From: Aureibacillus halotolerans
GTDB lineage: Bacteria > Bacillota > Bacilli > Bacillales > DSM-28697
Reading direction: 5' to 3'
DNA length: 64,000 nt
NCBI RefSeq assembly: GCF_004363045.1
Contig: NZ_SNYJ01000011.1
Location: 1 to 64,000, forward strand
Below are positions 32,304-41,956 of this stretch, one piece after another. Position numbers and translations under genes: made by a program. A model generated the notes under the pieces. It saw only the letters and a list, made by a program, of their open reading frames with translations, did not search any database and was not told where the DNA came from. The stretch's first letter is position 1, and every line of letters starts with the position of its first letter.

Positions 32304-33583
32304 ACTCATACGAAAAGTCAAAGCAAGCATTTCAAACGGCAGTCAAATTAATGCCTGGAGGCGTAAACTCGCCAGTTCGAGCATTTAAAAGCGTAGGCAT
32401 GGACCCTGTATTTATGAAGCGTGGGTCTGGGGCATTGATCGAAGACATTGACGAAAACAAGTACATTGATTATGTGCTCTCATGGGGACCGCTTATTTTA
32501 GGACATGCAAATCCACAGGTTGTTCAAGCCTTACAGGAAACAACGGCGCTTGGGACAAGTTTTGGTGCACCGACCGAGATTGAGAATGAGCTCGCTCAGC
32601 TTGTCATTGATCGTGTTCCATCCATTGATGTGGTCAGAATGGTCAATTCAGGAACAGAAGCGACAATGAGTGCCCTGCGCCTTGCTAGAGGTTTTACAGG
32701 TCGAAACAAGATTCTTAAATTTGAAGGCTGTTATCATGGTCACGGCGACTCGCTTTTAATAAAAGCGGGGTCTGGCGTAGCGACGTTAGGGTTGCCGGAT
32801 AGCCCTGGCGTACCGGCAAGTGTAGCGAGCCAAACAATTACTGTCCCTTACAACGATCTTGCTTCGGTTTCCCTTGCTTTTGAACAATATGGGGACGACA
32901 TTGCCGCTGTCATTGTTGAGCCTGTGGCAGGAAACATGGGTGTGGTACCTCCTCAAGAAGGCTTTTTAGAAGGCTTGAGAGAAGTCACAACGAATCAAGG
33001 CGCATTGCTCATTTTTGATGAGGTCATGACAGGCTTTCGTGTTGGCTACAATTGTGCCCAAGGCCATTTTGGAGTGACACCGGATATTACGTGTCTTGGA
33101 AAAGTCATAGGCGGAGGGTTGCCTGTGGGTGCCTATGGAGGCAAAGCAGAAATTATGGAACATATCGCACCGTCTGGCCCGATTTATCAAGCAGGAACTC
33201 TTTCGGGGAACCCGCTTGCAATGACGGCAGGCTATGAAACATTACGTCAGCTTACGCCAGAAACGTATACAGCGCTTGAGCAGAAAGCAACTTTCCTTGA
33301 AGAAGGAATGTCTGCAGCGGCGGAAGCAGCAGGTGTTCCTCATTGGTTCAACCGTGCTGGCTCAATGCTAGGCTTTTTCTTCACAGATCAGCCAGTGATT
33401 AATTTTGAGGTAGCAAGCTCATCAAACCTCGACTCCTTTTCAACATATTATCGGGCAATGATGGAGGAAGGGGTCTTCTTACCACCTTCGCAATTTGAAG
33501 GCTTGTTCCTCTCAACGGCTCATACCGATGAACAGCTTCAAAAAACCGTCGAAGCAGCAAAAGTTGCCTTTGCAAAAATATAA
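32300..33583 (+). CDS. hemL: Glutamate-1-semialdehyde 2,1-aminomutase
   Basis: PLP enzyme that forms 5-aminolevulinate, the second C5-pathway step. The 427-residue class III aminotransferase fold has the PLP lysine K268 in [12 protein letters not shown], and [12 protein letters not shown] at the N-terminus. ATG 32300 overlaps the hemB stop and follows GGAGG; the GTG at 32279 is upstream of that site. Last gene of the hem operon. Confidence 0.97.
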   Translation: MNSYEKSKQAFQTAVKLMPGGVNSPVRAFKSVGMDPVFMKRGSGALIEDIDENKYIDYVLSWGPLILGHANPQVVQALQETTALGTSFGAPTEIENELAQLVIDRVPSIDVVRMVNSGTEATMSALRLARGFTGRNKILKFEGCYHGHGDSLLIKAGSGVATLGLPDSPGVPASVASQTITVPYNDLASVSLAFEQYGDDIAAVIVEPVAGNMGVVPPQEGFLEGLREVTTNQGALLIFDEVMTGFRVGYNCAQGHFGVTPDITCLGKVIGGGLPVGAYGGKAEIMEHIAPSGPIYQAGTLSGNPLAMTAGYETLRQLTPETYTALEQKATFLEEGMSAAAEAAGVPHWFNRAGSMLGFFFTDQPVINFEVASSSNLDSFSTYYRAMMEEGVFLPPSQFEGLFLSTAHTDEQLQKTVEAAKVAFAKI

Positions 33584-33586
33584 ACG

Positions 33587-33630
33587 AACAAGCATGTCGA
33601 TCAGTAATAGATCGGCATGCTTGTTTTTTT
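33587..33630 (+). terminator. hem operon terminator
   Basis: AACAAGCATG…CGATC (33587-33602) pairs with GATCG…CATGCTTGTT (33610-33625), followed by T7. Strong and clear. Confidence 0.9.
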
Positions 33631-33666
33631 GTGATGGCCAAATACTTATGAGGTTCACAAGCGCTT

Positions 33667-34095
33667 TTAGCCAATATCCTTTTTCAAGTAATAGCGACGA
33701 TGATCACGAGGACACTCTTCAAGAATTCCGTGTATTTCATAGCCGTGCTTGAGATAAAAATCTAATGCTTGAAAATCAAACGTGTCTAAATGAATTAAGT
33801 GGATTCCGTATTCTTTTGCAGTACGTTCAATATCAAGGAGCAGTCTGCTTGCTAGACCTTTATTTCGAAACTCATCTTTGACCCATAATGCGTCAATGTA
33901 TACACATCTCCATAAATAATAGCCACAATTGATTCCCGCGATGATCTCGCCATCATTGTTCAGAACGTGCTTATTGAGTTTTGAAAAGGGAATCGCAGCC
34001 TCAAACGCAACATTCTCCTCATTAAATTCCACGATTCTTTTTTCGATAAACTCAGCCTCTTTTTTTGTACTTTCATTCATTTTAAACTGCTGCAT
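33667..34095 (-). CDS. GNAT-family N-acetyltransferase
   Basis: 142-residue protein with the GNAT fold: acetyl-CoA pyrophosphate loop VKDEFRNKGLASRLL (R/Q-x-x-G-x-A variant) at about 73-87, and the C-terminal LDTFDFQALDFYLKHGYEIHG motif. Substrate is not predictable. AGGAG 6 nt before ATG supports the start. It lies alone on the - strand between the hem operon and spoVID, convergent with hemL, and is an accessory insertion relative to the B. subtilis order. Confidence 0.85.
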   Translation of the reverse strand: MQQFKMNESTKKEAEFIEKRIVEFNEENVAFEAAIPFSKLNKHVLNNDGEIIAGINCGYYLWRCVYIDALWVKDEFRNKGLASRLLLDIERTAKEYGIHLIHLDTFDFQALDFYLKHGYEIHGILEECPRDHRRYYLKKDIG

Positions 34096-34207
34096 TAGGA
34101 GCTCTCCTCTTTTTCCTTTTACAATATTTTACTACATGTGAAATTCCTTTGCCAAGATTCATATGCCTTTTGTTGGAGCATCACCACAACTTGAGGATGA
34201 CTTAAAT

Positions 34208-34285
34208 ACGAGCGGTCATATACTCGCTTTTACCCTTTAGGGTGAAAGCGAAGTGTTTTGACGCAGCGGTCGTGTTTTCGTCGCC
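34208..34285 (+). repeat. fragment of the composite intergenic repeat
   Basis: ACCCTTTAGGGT, then GAAAGCGAAGTGTTTTGACG and CAGCGGTCGTGTTTTCGTCG. It matches the junction between the 111-bp element's right end and the following unit at 6950-7040 and 51004-50960 (inverted). The remainder of the 34096-34430 spacer shows no gene. Confidence 0.55.
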
Positions 34286-34430
34286 CTTGTGATTGTCTGA
34301 AGATGTGATGAGATGTTCAAGAACGACTTAGGCAATGACAAAAAACCTTCTTACTTTCTTTATAGATTTGCGATTGTCTATAATGCCATCATTGCGAAAA
34401 AGCCTATGGAATCATTCCTCATAAATTCTG

Positions 34431-34459
34431 TCATATCGATGGGGCAGGCTACATACACT
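34431..34459 (+). promoter_or_regulatory. sigma-E-type promoter of spoVID-ysxE
   Basis: TCATATC (34431-34437), 14-bp spacer, CATACACT (34452-34459). The -10 matches CATACAHT fully and the -35 matches KMATATT at six of seven positions. Mother-cell expression fits spoVID. Confidence 0.75.
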
Positions 34460-34493
34460 CGTAGGGATATGATTGACGAAAAGGAGGCTTCGT

Positions 34494-35600
34494 ATGGCAC
34501 AAGGGTCATCATCTCTGCATTTTTCCCTAGAAGAATCGATCGCGTTTCGTAACGAGCAGAGCTTTGAGGAATTTTTATCGATAAGCCTGGATCCTGATAT
34601 TTCGATTATAGAGCAAGCGCAATATGTGAGCATTAAAGGGGCACTCGTCCTCTCGGGAGAATACGAACAGAGAGAAGAACAAATTCATGATACGGAATTT
34701 ACATCCATTCGAAACGTAGATGAGGTCACAGGAGGAGAAAACGGGGTTCTGTCTTTTCAGCACCGCTTTCCGGTTGATATTACCATCCCTTCTCATCGGA
34801 TTGAGAGCCTGGATCACGTATATGTCACGGTCGAATCGTTTGATTATGACACCACATCACAAGGGAACCTGAATCTACAAGCCGACGTTGCGATCTCAGG
34901 CATATTGCAGGAGGGGTCACGAGCGGATTGGCAGGATCAGGAGATTGACGACTATGAAGAAGACGGTGAGGAATTCGGTTTAGAAGATTCTGTGGCTTCG
35001 CAGCAAAGGGAGGAGCAACTCCGCGATGAGGAGGCTGCAAGGTCCGCTGTTGTCCATTATACGCCTACACTTCCTGGTGAAAGCAATGAGGAACGTGAGC
35101 TGAAGGCACCGGCTAGACGAGACGAGCAAAAGAGCACTTATGAACAGTTTGAGGCAATTGATTATTCAGAGACATTGCCATCTTATCAACGTGAGCAAGA
35201 AGAGGACGAACAGGAAGACGTGCTATTTCATTTGGAGGAAATGAGCACTGACCAGGATGAACCACGAGAGCTGGTTCGTCACAATAGGACGCCGGCATTT
35301 CACTTTGATTCGCAAGCGCCTTCTGATGACAGCAACGACGACCAAGCAGCTGTGGAAAAAACCTCTTCAACACGGAATGAAAATGCACTGTATTTAACGA
35401 AATTTTTGCAGCAGCATGAGGATGGCGAGCGGCTTACGCGGATGAAAATATGCATCGTTCAGGAAGGTGACTCCGTCGAGCATCTTGCTGAGAAATACGA
35501 TGTGCAATCGCAGCAAATTGTGCGTGAAAATAAACTCGAAGACGAGACGCTTGAGGAAGGGCAACTTTTGTACATTCCTGTTAGCGTTGCCTCAAAATAA
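34494..35600 (+). CDS. spoVID: Spore coat morphogenetic protein SpoVID
   Basis: Mother-cell protein needed for coat encasement of the forespore. The 368-residue product has an N-terminal SpoVID domain (about 1-125), a long acidic low-complexity linker, and a C-terminal LysM domain (about 322-368, CIVQEGDSVEHLAEKYDV…LLYIPV). It binds SafA in B. subtilis; safA is also in this window (60.5 kb). ATG 34494 follows AAAGGAGG by 6 nt. The stop overlaps the next gene by one base. Confidence 0.93.
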   Translation: MAQGSSSLHFSLEESIAFRNEQSFEEFLSISLDPDISIIEQAQYVSIKGALVLSGEYEQREEQIHDTEFTSIRNVDEVTGGENGVLSFQHRFPVDITIPSHRIESLDHVYVTVESFDYDTTSQGNLNLQADVAISGILQEGSRADWQDQEIDDYEEDGEEFGLEDSVASQQREEQLRDEEAARSAVVHYTPTLPGESNEERELKAPARRDEQKSTYEQFEAIDYSETLPSYQREQEEDEQEDVLFHLEEMSTDQDEPRELVRHNRTPAFHFDSQAPSDDSNDDQAAVEKTSSTRNENALYLTKFLQQHEDGERLTRMKICIVQEGDSVEHLAEKYDVQSQQIVRENKLEDETLEEGQLLYIPVSVASK

Positions 35601-36640
35601 TGTCGGCAAAAGAAACGACAGTTCAGTTTGTAAAAGAGCTAGAAACTACATTTTCCTTTCAGGTGAGCAATATTCATATGGGGCGGGGTAGCCAGTTTGA
35701 CGTCTGGACAAATGTGGGCCAGTTTGGCGGTCGCCGCTTCGTAAATGAAGAGGCGATTCGTCATGTAGAGGAAACCGCAAGACAGCTTGCTGAGCAATCC
35801 ATGTTTGTCATTGCTGTTCCCTACCGTTGGCCAGAGGCTTATCTTTACAGTCAGGCTTTACAATCCTTTGTTGCTTTGTACCAGAATGATACGGAGCAGC
35901 GGGGAGGGCAGTCCGATGAAAAGGCCCTTTTTGAACAGCTTGGTCAAGCTCATCGGATGTTACAGCATGAAGAGAAACCGGATAAAGAACGGATAAAGCA
36001 GGTTTGTGAAGCATCGCTTGAGAGGAAAAAAAAGCAGTCTGCAAATTTGGACGAGATCATCATACGCATGGATCGGGAGCGATATCCATCCCCATTTGAA
36101 CAACAATTTCAGCAGCATTTTGGGGTGTGGAGACAGCAGCATGAAGAGAGCGTTGAAGCATTAAAGGAATACATCGACAAATGTATTGATGAGGATGAAC
36201 ATCCTGGAAAGACAGCGGTGTCTATGACAGATGGCCGACTTGTTAAACAACCTATGCTACGTTTCATTCCAGCAACTAAACGCTCGATCGATGCCAATGT
36301 TTTTGACCTTATTCGACTGATCAACGTGTTTCCTGATGAAGAGACGTCCGTTGCTTTGGAAGCGTATCAAAGGCACGTTCATCTTACTGAACAAGATGTT
36401 CGCTTGTTTGATGCAAGTATCCTTGATACAAGCTCGGCGGCACGATTGGCAACGAGGTATCTCTCTCGAAAAGGGAACTCTTCTGAGATTCAATTTTTGG
36501 ATCGTTTGCAAACTTTGAATGCCAAGCTCAAGACACATCGAAGCTGGAGTGAACAGTTACAGACATTGGTCGGTGAGAAAGCAGCTGTCGTCGATGAGGC
36601 AACATTTCCTGAAAGCGAAGAAAAACAAGAAGTTGAATAG
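35600..36640 (+). CDS. ysxE: YsxE-like degenerate CotS-family protein
   Basis: 346-residue protein starting in the spoVID stop codon (TAATG) with no ribosome binding site of its own, so translation depends on spoVID. Position matches ysxE, a spore coat-associated CotS/kinase-like gene. Similarity is weak: fragments such as LFEQLGQAHRML and FDLIRLINVF fit the family, but I cannot find the HxD…N and DxD motifs, so it is probably a pseudokinase. Compare the CotS-like protein at 61845, which keeps them. Transcribed from the sigma-E promoter and followed by a terminator. Confidence 0.7.
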   Translation: MSAKETTVQFVKELETTFSFQVSNIHMGRGSQFDVWTNVGQFGGRRFVNEEAIRHVEETARQLAEQSMFVIAVPYRWPEAYLYSQALQSFVALYQNDTEQRGGQSDEKALFEQLGQAHRMLQHEEKPDKERIKQVCEASLERKKKQSANLDEIIIRMDRERYPSPFEQQFQQHFGVWRQQHEESVEALKEYIDKCIDEDEHPGKTAVSMTDGRLVKQPMLRFIPATKRSIDANVFDLIRLINVFPDEETSVALEAYQRHVHLTEQDVRLFDASILDTSSAARLATRYLSRKGNSSEIQFLDRLQTLNAKLKTHRSWSEQLQTLVGEKAAVVDEATFPESEEKQEVE

Positions 36641-36677
36641 AAAACGGACGGGATGCGCATTTGCTCCGTCCGTTTTT
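36641..36677 (+). terminator. spoVID-ysxE terminator
   Basis: Perfect stem AAAACGGACGG (36641-36651) / CCGTCCGTTTT (36666-36676) with a 14-nt loop. Confidence 0.85.
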
Positions 36678-36767
36678 CATTAACTCAACTTTCAGCACCT
36701 TTTATTTGGCAGGCAGTCTTAGATATCACTGGGTAAAGCCACAATCCAATATTGTTTTGCTTTTTAT

Positions 36768-37050
36768 ACAAGCTGCCATACGCTCGCTTTCACCCTAAAG
36801 GGCATAAGGGCAACATCGACTCAAAAAGACTTCGTCGTGATTTCTTTGCCACAGGGCGAACTACGAGCCTCCTCGATCGCTTGCGCAACTGTAGGATCTC
36901 GCTTAGCTCGCTTTTACACAATACGGGTACTAGTGCAACATCGATTCGAAAGGACCTCATCGTGTTTTCTTTTCACCCTTAGGGTACAAGTGCAACATCG
37001 ACTCGAGAGTACCTCGCCGTGTTTTCTTTGCCGCAGGAGTCTCGCTAGTG
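36768..37050 (+). repeat. array of CATCGACTC repeat units
   Basis: Three units at about 36777-36860, 36905-36970 and 36971-37050. Each has a GGGNNNAAGNGCAACATCGA core followed by an (A/G)ACCTCGTCGTGTTTTC-like segment. The last ends GCCGCAGGAGTCTCGCTAGTGGC, which is matched inverted at 51397-51420. The units are not coding. Confidence 0.65.
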
Positions 37051-37119
37051 GCATCTTTTTATGACCGCATCAAGTTATGATGTGATATGAATAAAAACGC
37101 AGAAACAAACATCTGCGTA

Positions 37120-37289
37120 GTCAAAATACGTAGACTCCTGCGGGAACAGCGCGAGCTGAAGATCCCGGAGGAAAGCTTTTGCTTTCCGAGGAAGCTGAAG
37201 CCGTGCCAGGCGGTAAAGTAAACACGATGAGGTACTCGCGAATCGATGTTGACCTTATACCATTTATGGTGCAAGCGAAGTATTTTGAC
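37120..37289 (+). repeat. 111-bp structured repeat, copy B, with nested insert
   Basis: Begins GTCAAAATACGTAGACTCC and follows copy A up to CCGTGCC (37207). It is then interrupted by about 65 bp containing an inverted CATCGACTC-type unit (AACACGATGAGGTACTCGCG, AATCGATGTTG), and resumes with GCGAAGTATTTTGAC ending at 37289. Confidence 0.65.
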
Positions 37290-37377
37290 GAAGCAGTCGT
37301 GATTTATGGTTTAGAAGTCCGCTTCGTTAGGCGCAGTCAACATTAAAAGTGCTTTTTGCTCTGCGAAAGTTGAGACA

Positions 37378-38664
37378 TTAATTATTGAGCGTCTCAACGC
37401 TTTGCGCCAATGTTTTTCGGATATATCCTGCTAGATAAAGTGACCCCGTAATGAGGATTTTCCCACTCGTAGGAAGATGATGGGTGACATAATCATCGAT
37501 ATCTTCATAATACGTCCATGAGATGTTCGCTGCATCGAGCTCCGTCGAAATCATCTGTAAGGAAATGCGGCGTTCAACAAATGGTGAAGCAATGACATCA
37601 AAGGTGGCATTGATCGGAGAGAGGCTTTGAATCATATCATGCAATGACCGTCCGCTCGTAAACGACACGACAACTCGCTCTGGCATAAATGAATCGGCCT
37701 GCATTGCAGCGACCAATGCCTGCAGCTCAAATGGGTTGTGCGCCCCGTCAATTAGAATGTCTTTGCCATCTCTAGCCAACTTCTCATATCGACATGGAAT
37801 TGTTGTCCATTCGAGGGCGGAAGTTGCTTTCGGCCAGTTTATAGAGACACCATTGACCTGCAATGCCTCAATTACAGCTAATGCTGTGGCTGCATTGTTT
37901 TTTTGGTAGAGCGCTGCGGAGATCATCGGAAGGCCTTTAATCGAATGAGAAAGTCCTTTGTAATGGAGTTGGTCACCTTCCCAATGGACGAAGAAATCCG
38001 AATTCAATTGTGTTATTGGCACTCTCTTAATCGAGTTTACTACCGTCGTTTGCGCGGCTTTGTTCTCAATGCTCATAATGAGCTGTTTAGTACAAGGCTT
38101 AACAATTGCTGCTTTATCGTTGGCAATGTCTTGGATCGTGCCTCCAAGCAAATCGGCATGGTCAAGCGTCATTTCTGTTAAAACAGCAATGGTTGGCTCG
38201 AGAATGTTCGATGGATCCGACCGTCCACCAACGCCATTTTCAAAGATAATCAGTGAGAGCCCTTGCTCTGAGTACCAAAACAATGCCGCCAAAATCATCA
38301 TATGCATATGCCCTGCGTTTTCAATCGGGTGCTCGTCAAGCTTTGTTTTAATCCGTAAGAGGAGTGCATCGAAATCCTCAGAAGCGATTGGCGTACCATT
38401 GATTTGAATACGTTCTTCATAAGCTTCTAAATGAGGACCAGTAAAGAGACCATGTGAGACATTGGCGGCAGTCAGCATTGCTGATATATAATGAGCCGTT
38501 GAGCCTTTTCCGCAGGAGCCGGCAATCTGTACGATCGACATAGTAGAGGGATCGACAGAAAAAAGATCAAGAAGCTCTTGCATCGTCTGCAAGTGCCGTT
38601 GATCCGTTCGGTCGGTGAACTTATTGTAAAAGGATGAAAGAAAGGTATACGAAGTGGCATTCAC
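37378..38664 (-). CDS. divergent FolC/Mur-ligase-family protein
   Basis: 428-residue ATP-dependent amide ligase relative, a distant paralogue of the folC at 41953. Conserved are the P-loop G49-SCGKGST56 (usual form GTNGKGST), LFTGPHLEAYEERIQING, ENGVGGRSDPSN, LDHADLLG, the lysine of DKAAIVK and the DGAHNP motif. The acidic FFE-type segment preceding ALAF in FolC is replaced by HMHMM, so the substrate may differ from folate. I chose GTG 38664 with AAGGAGA upstream; the longer frame would start at a TTG inside that site. It faces away from valS-folC and is preceded by a small membrane-protein gene 68 bp upstream. Function unknown. Confidence 0.8.
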   Translation of the reverse strand: MNATSYTFLSSFYNKFTDRTDQRHLQTMQELLDLFSVDPSTMSIVQIAGSCGKGSTAHYISAMLTAANVSHGLFTGPHLEAYEERIQINGTPIASEDFDALLLRIKTKLDEHPIENAGHMHMMILAALFWYSEQGLSLIIFENGVGGRSDPSNILEPTIAVLTEMTLDHADLLGGTIQDIANDKAAIVKPCTKQLIMSIENKAAQTTVVNSIKRVPITQLNSDFFVHWEGDQLHYKGLSHSIKGLPMISAALYQKNNAATALAVIEALQVNGVSINWPKATSALEWTTIPCRYEKLARDGKDILIDGAHNPFELQALVAAMQADSFMPERVVVSFTSGRSLHDMIQSLSPINATFDVIASPFVERRISLQMISTELDAANISWTYYEDIDDYVTHHLPTSGKILITGSLYLAGYIRKTLAQSVETLNN

Positions 38665-38732
38665 AAGTGTCAGTCTCCTTTGCAAGCTATGGAGACATCA
38701 TAACGGGAGTGCTGAGAACATGCAAGTGAGAA

Positions 38733-38921
38733 TTAAAGCAATTCAAGATGAAAGGCAAGCAGTAAGCCAATCAGCAAACCGAGCAGCAAAATATCGAGCG
38801 GCGTTGGAAACAGCAATGTGCGAAGTAGCTGAAAAATAACGAGCGGGGTAATACATGCTTCGAGAACAAAGCAGCATTTTCGCACCCAAGGGGGCATGCG
38901 GTAACGTGAGTGTCGTTTCAT
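38733..38921 (-). CDS. small membrane protein upstream of the FolC-like gene
   Basis: 62-residue protein: a basic N-terminus (MKRHSRYRMPPWVRK) then two hydrophobic segments (CFVLEACITPLVIFQLLRTLLF and LDILLLGLLIGLLLAFHL). AAGGAGT lies 7 nt before ATG 38921, which supports translation; the longer frame to 39008 has no such site. Probably co-transcribed with the FolC-like gene. I recognise no family. Confidence 0.65.
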   Translation of the reverse strand: MKRHSRYRMPPWVRKCCFVLEACITPLVIFQLLRTLLFPTPLDILLLGLLIGLLLAFHLELL

Positions 38922-38990
38922 GAAGTCCACTCCTTCTATTACTGATAAGCCTAACGATTTGATTATGTCGAGCATTTTATGAACAGACAC

Positions 38991-39020
38991 TTGACCCCTT
39001 CTATACATATTACATATAAT
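38991..39020 (+). promoter_or_regulatory. sigma-A promoter of valS
   Basis: TTGACC (38991-38996), 18-bp spacer, TATAAT (39015-39020), directly before the T-box leader. Confidence 0.8.
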
Positions 39021-39027
39021 AGAGCAA

Positions 39028-39270
39028 AGCTATGACAGGAAAGAGTAAAAGAGGCGGTTGTTTTTAAGAGAAGAGCGTCATTGGCTGCGAGCGCTCAAAC
39101 ACCACTTTTTGAATGTCGTCCTCGAGCTGCTTCTTTGAACAGTGTGTAGAAGAAGCCGGCAACCGACCGTTATCTGGCCTTAAGTGCGCAGCGATTCATG
39201 TAGAAGCTGCGAATAAAGGTGGTACCGCGAACAACTTCTGTCGTCCTTTTATGGAGATAGGGGTTTTTTT
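39028..39270 (+). promoter_or_regulatory. T-box leader of valS
   Basis: Contains the T-box AAAGGTGGTACCGCG (39215-39229), an AGTA-type motif near 39045, and a terminator stem with G-U pairs (AACTTCTGTC… at 39233-39242 with …GATAGGGGTT at 39256-39265) ending in T7. The specifier is probably GTC (Val) at 39115-39117 (TTTGAATGTC), the loop position being less clear than in the ilv leader. valS follows 38 bp downstream. Confidence 0.9.
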
Positions 39271-39307
39271 GTTTTTCTAAAGCTAGATTATGAATGGAGG
39301 CCATAAA

Positions 39308-41956
39308 ATGACACAGGAAAAAGAATTGCCGAAAAAGTACGATCCAAAAGGTGTTGAACAAAAATGGTATGCTCACTGGATTGAAAATGAGTATTTTAAA
39401 GCCGACCCGTCTTCAAATAAAGAACCGTATACGATCGTTATTCCACCTCCCAATGTGACGGGAAAGCTGCACCTTGGCCATGCATGGGACACGACGCTAC
39501 AGGATTTATTGACGCGTTTCAAACGAATGCAGGGTTATGATGCCCTCTGGTTACCAGGAATGGACCATGCGGGTATTGCCACGCAGGCGAAGGTAGAAGA
39601 GCAGCTGAAAAAGGAAGGCACAAGCCGATATGATCTTGGGCGTGAAGCCTTTTTACAGCGAACAATGGATTGGAAGGAAGAGTACGCTGCTTTTATTCGC
39701 GAACAATGGGCGAAGCTTGGTTTGGGGCTTGATTATTCAAGGGAGCGCTTCACTTTAGACAAAGGATTGTCTCAAGCCGTTAATAAAGTGTTTGTGTCTC
39801 TATACGAAAAAGGTCTTATTTATCGTGGGGAATACATCATTAACTGGGACCCGGCGACAAAAACAGCGTTATCTGACATTGAAGTAGAGTACAAGGATGT
39901 GAACGGCCATTTTTATCATCTGCGTTATCCATTAGCAGATGGGTCTGGGTCTCTTGAGATTGCGACAACACGTCCAGAAACGATGCTCGGGGACACCGCA
40001 GTCGCTGTTCATCCAAAAGACGAACGTTACCAGCATTTGATCGGCAAAACGTTGATTCTTCCGATTGTAGGGCGAGAAATTCCGATTGTTGCAGACGATT
40101 ACGTGGATCCAGAGTTTGGTTCGGGAGCTGTTAAAATCACACCAGCCCATGATCCGAATGATTTTGAAGTTGGAAACCGTCATCAGCTTCCTCGTGTTCT
40201 CGTTATGCATGAGGATGGCACGATGAATGAAAACGCGGGCGTGTATGATGGACAGGATCGCTTTGAATGCCGTAAAAACATCGTTCGTGATATGCAAGAA
40301 TCAGGCGTTCTCTTTAAAATAGAGGACCATTTGCATTCCGTTGGTCATTCAGAGCGCAGTGGCGCAGTCGTTGAGCCGTATTTGTCCACCCAGTGGTTTG
40401 TGAAAATGGAGCCACTCGCAAAACAGGCAATTGACCTGCAACAAGATGAAGACAAGAAGGTAAGCTTCGTTCCTGAACGTTTTGAAGGCACGTACATGCG
40501 CTGGATTGAAAACATTCGCGATTGGTGTATTTCACGTCAGCTTTGGTGGGGGCATCAAATTCCTGCCTGGTATCACAATGAAACAAACGAGCTATACGTT
40601 GGTGAAACGCCGCCAGAGGATGAAAGTCAATGGACACAAGATACGGATGTACTTGATACGTGGTTCTCTTCGGCGCTATGGCCATTTTCTACATTAGGCT
40701 GGCCAGACACGTCCTCTGAAGACTTCAAGCGTTATTTTCCAAACAACGTATTGATTACAGGGTACGATATTATTTTCTTTTGGGTGGCTCGAATGATTTT
40801 CCAAAGTGTTGAGTTTACGGAGACACGTCCATTTGACGATGTGTTGCTTCACGGTCTCGTCCGTGATGAGCAAGGGCGCAAAATGAGCAAATCGATTGGC
40901 AATGGGATTGACCCAATGGATGTCATTGATCAGTATGGAGCAGATTCTCTTCGCTATTTCTTATCCACAGGGGGAACGCCTGGACAGGATTTACGCTTCT
41001 CAATGGAGAAGGTCGAATCGACGTGGAACTTTGCCAATAAGATTTGGAATGCGTCACGTTTTGCGATGATGAACATGGAAGGCATGACGTATGATGACAT
41101 TGATCTAACACAGGCGCCAACACTTGCCGACCGCTGGATTCTTGATCGTCTAAACCAGACAATCGAACACGTGACGAGAAACCTTGAGAAATATGAATTT
41201 GGTGAAGCTGGAAGAACGCTTTACAACTTTATTTGGGACGACGTGTGCGATTGGTATATCGAAATGGCGAAGCTGCCGTTGTACGGAGAAGATGAAGCGG
41301 CGAAGAAGCAGGCACGTTCCGTACTCGCTCATGTTCTTGATCAAACGATGCGCTTGCTTCATCCGTTTATGCCGTTTATTACCGAAGAAATTTGGCAGCA
41401 TTTGCCTCACAAAGGTGATTCTCTCGTGCTTGCTGAATGGCCAAAAGCAGATTCGGCATTCTCAGATGAAGAGGGCAACGAACAAATGCGCCGCATTGTT
41501 GAGATTATTCGATCTGTACGTAACAGCCGTGCAGAAGTGAACGCTCCAATGTCGAAGCCGATTGAGCTATTGATCAAACCGAAAAATGAAGCCATCGCTA
41601 AGCAGCTTGAGGCACAAAAACAGTATATAGAGCGCTTCTGTCAAACTGATCAGTTGACGATTGACCCAGATTTAACGTCACCAGACAAAGCAATGACGTC
41701 CGTTCTTTCAGGTGTTGAGCTTTATCTGCCACTAGCAGGACTGGTTGACATTGAAGCGGAAGTGGAACGAATGAAGGCTGAGCTTAAGAAGCTTGATGCG
41801 GAAGTCGATCGTGTAGAGAAAAAACTGGCGAATGAACGCTTTGTCAGCAAAGCCCCTGCACAGGTCGTCGAAGAAGAACGACAAAAAGCGGTTGATTACA
41901 AAGAAAAACGGGAAACCGTTGCTCGGCGTCTAGAAGAGCTGCAGGAGCAGAAATGA
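39308..41956 (+). CDS. valS: Valyl-tRNA synthetase
   Basis: Class I aminoacyl-tRNA synthetase charging tRNA-Val, with an editing domain against threonine. The 882-residue product has HLGH (55-58), K525-MSKS529, the CP1 editing domain between, and a C-terminal coiled coil (about 815-880). ATG 39308 follows TGGAGG by 7 nt; the ATG at 39290 is upstream of that site. The stop overlaps folC by ATGA. Confidence 0.97.
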   Translation: MTQEKELPKKYDPKGVEQKWYAHWIENEYFKADPSSNKEPYTIVIPPPNVTGKLHLGHAWDTTLQDLLTRFKRMQGYDALWLPGMDHAGIATQAKVEEQLKKEGTSRYDLGREAFLQRTMDWKEEYAAFIREQWAKLGLGLDYSRERFTLDKGLSQAVNKVFVSLYEKGLIYRGEYIINWDPATKTALSDIEVEYKDVNGHFYHLRYPLADGSGSLEIATTRPETMLGDTAVAVHPKDERYQHLIGKTLILPIVGREIPIVADDYVDPEFGSGAVKITPAHDPNDFEVGNRHQLPRVLVMHEDGTMNENAGVYDGQDRFECRKNIVRDMQESGVLFKIEDHLHSVGHSERSGAVVEPYLSTQWFVKMEPLAKQAIDLQQDEDKKVSFVPERFEGTYMRWIENIRDWCISRQLWWGHQIPAWYHNETNELYVGETPPEDESQWTQDTDVLDTWFSSALWPFSTLGWPDTSSEDFKRYFPNNVLITGYDIIFFWVARMIFQSVEFTETRPFDDVLLHGLVRDEQGRKMSKSIGNGIDPMDVIDQYGADSLRYFLSTGGTPGQDLRFSMEKVESTWNFANKIWNASRFAMMNMEGMTYDDIDLTQAPTLADRWILDRLNQTIEHVTRNLEKYEFGEAGRTLYNFIWDDVCDWYIEMAKLPLYGEDEAAKKQARSVLAHVLDQTMRLLHPFMPFITEEIWQHLPHKGDSLVLAEWPKADSAFSDEEGNEQMRRIVEIIRSVRNSRAEVNAPMSKPIELLIKPKNEAIAKQLEAQKQYIERFCQTDQLTIDPDLTSPDKAMTSVLSGVELYLPLAGLVDIEAEVERMKAELKKLDAEVDRVEKKLANERFVSKAPAQVVEEERQKAVDYKEKRETVARRLEELQEQK

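Larger units (their letters stand above)
36684..37374. repeat. 691-bp composite repeat block with inverted ends
   Basis: Bounded by CTCAACTTTC (36684-36693) and its complement GAAAGTTGAG (37365-37374). CATTAA stands directly before (36678-36683) and one base after (37376-37381). Inside are at least three CATCGACTC units and one 111-bp element with a nested insert. Left-end sequence and unit order recur inverted at 50885-51586. No gene. Looks like a non-autonomous mobile block (inference). Confidence 0.55.
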
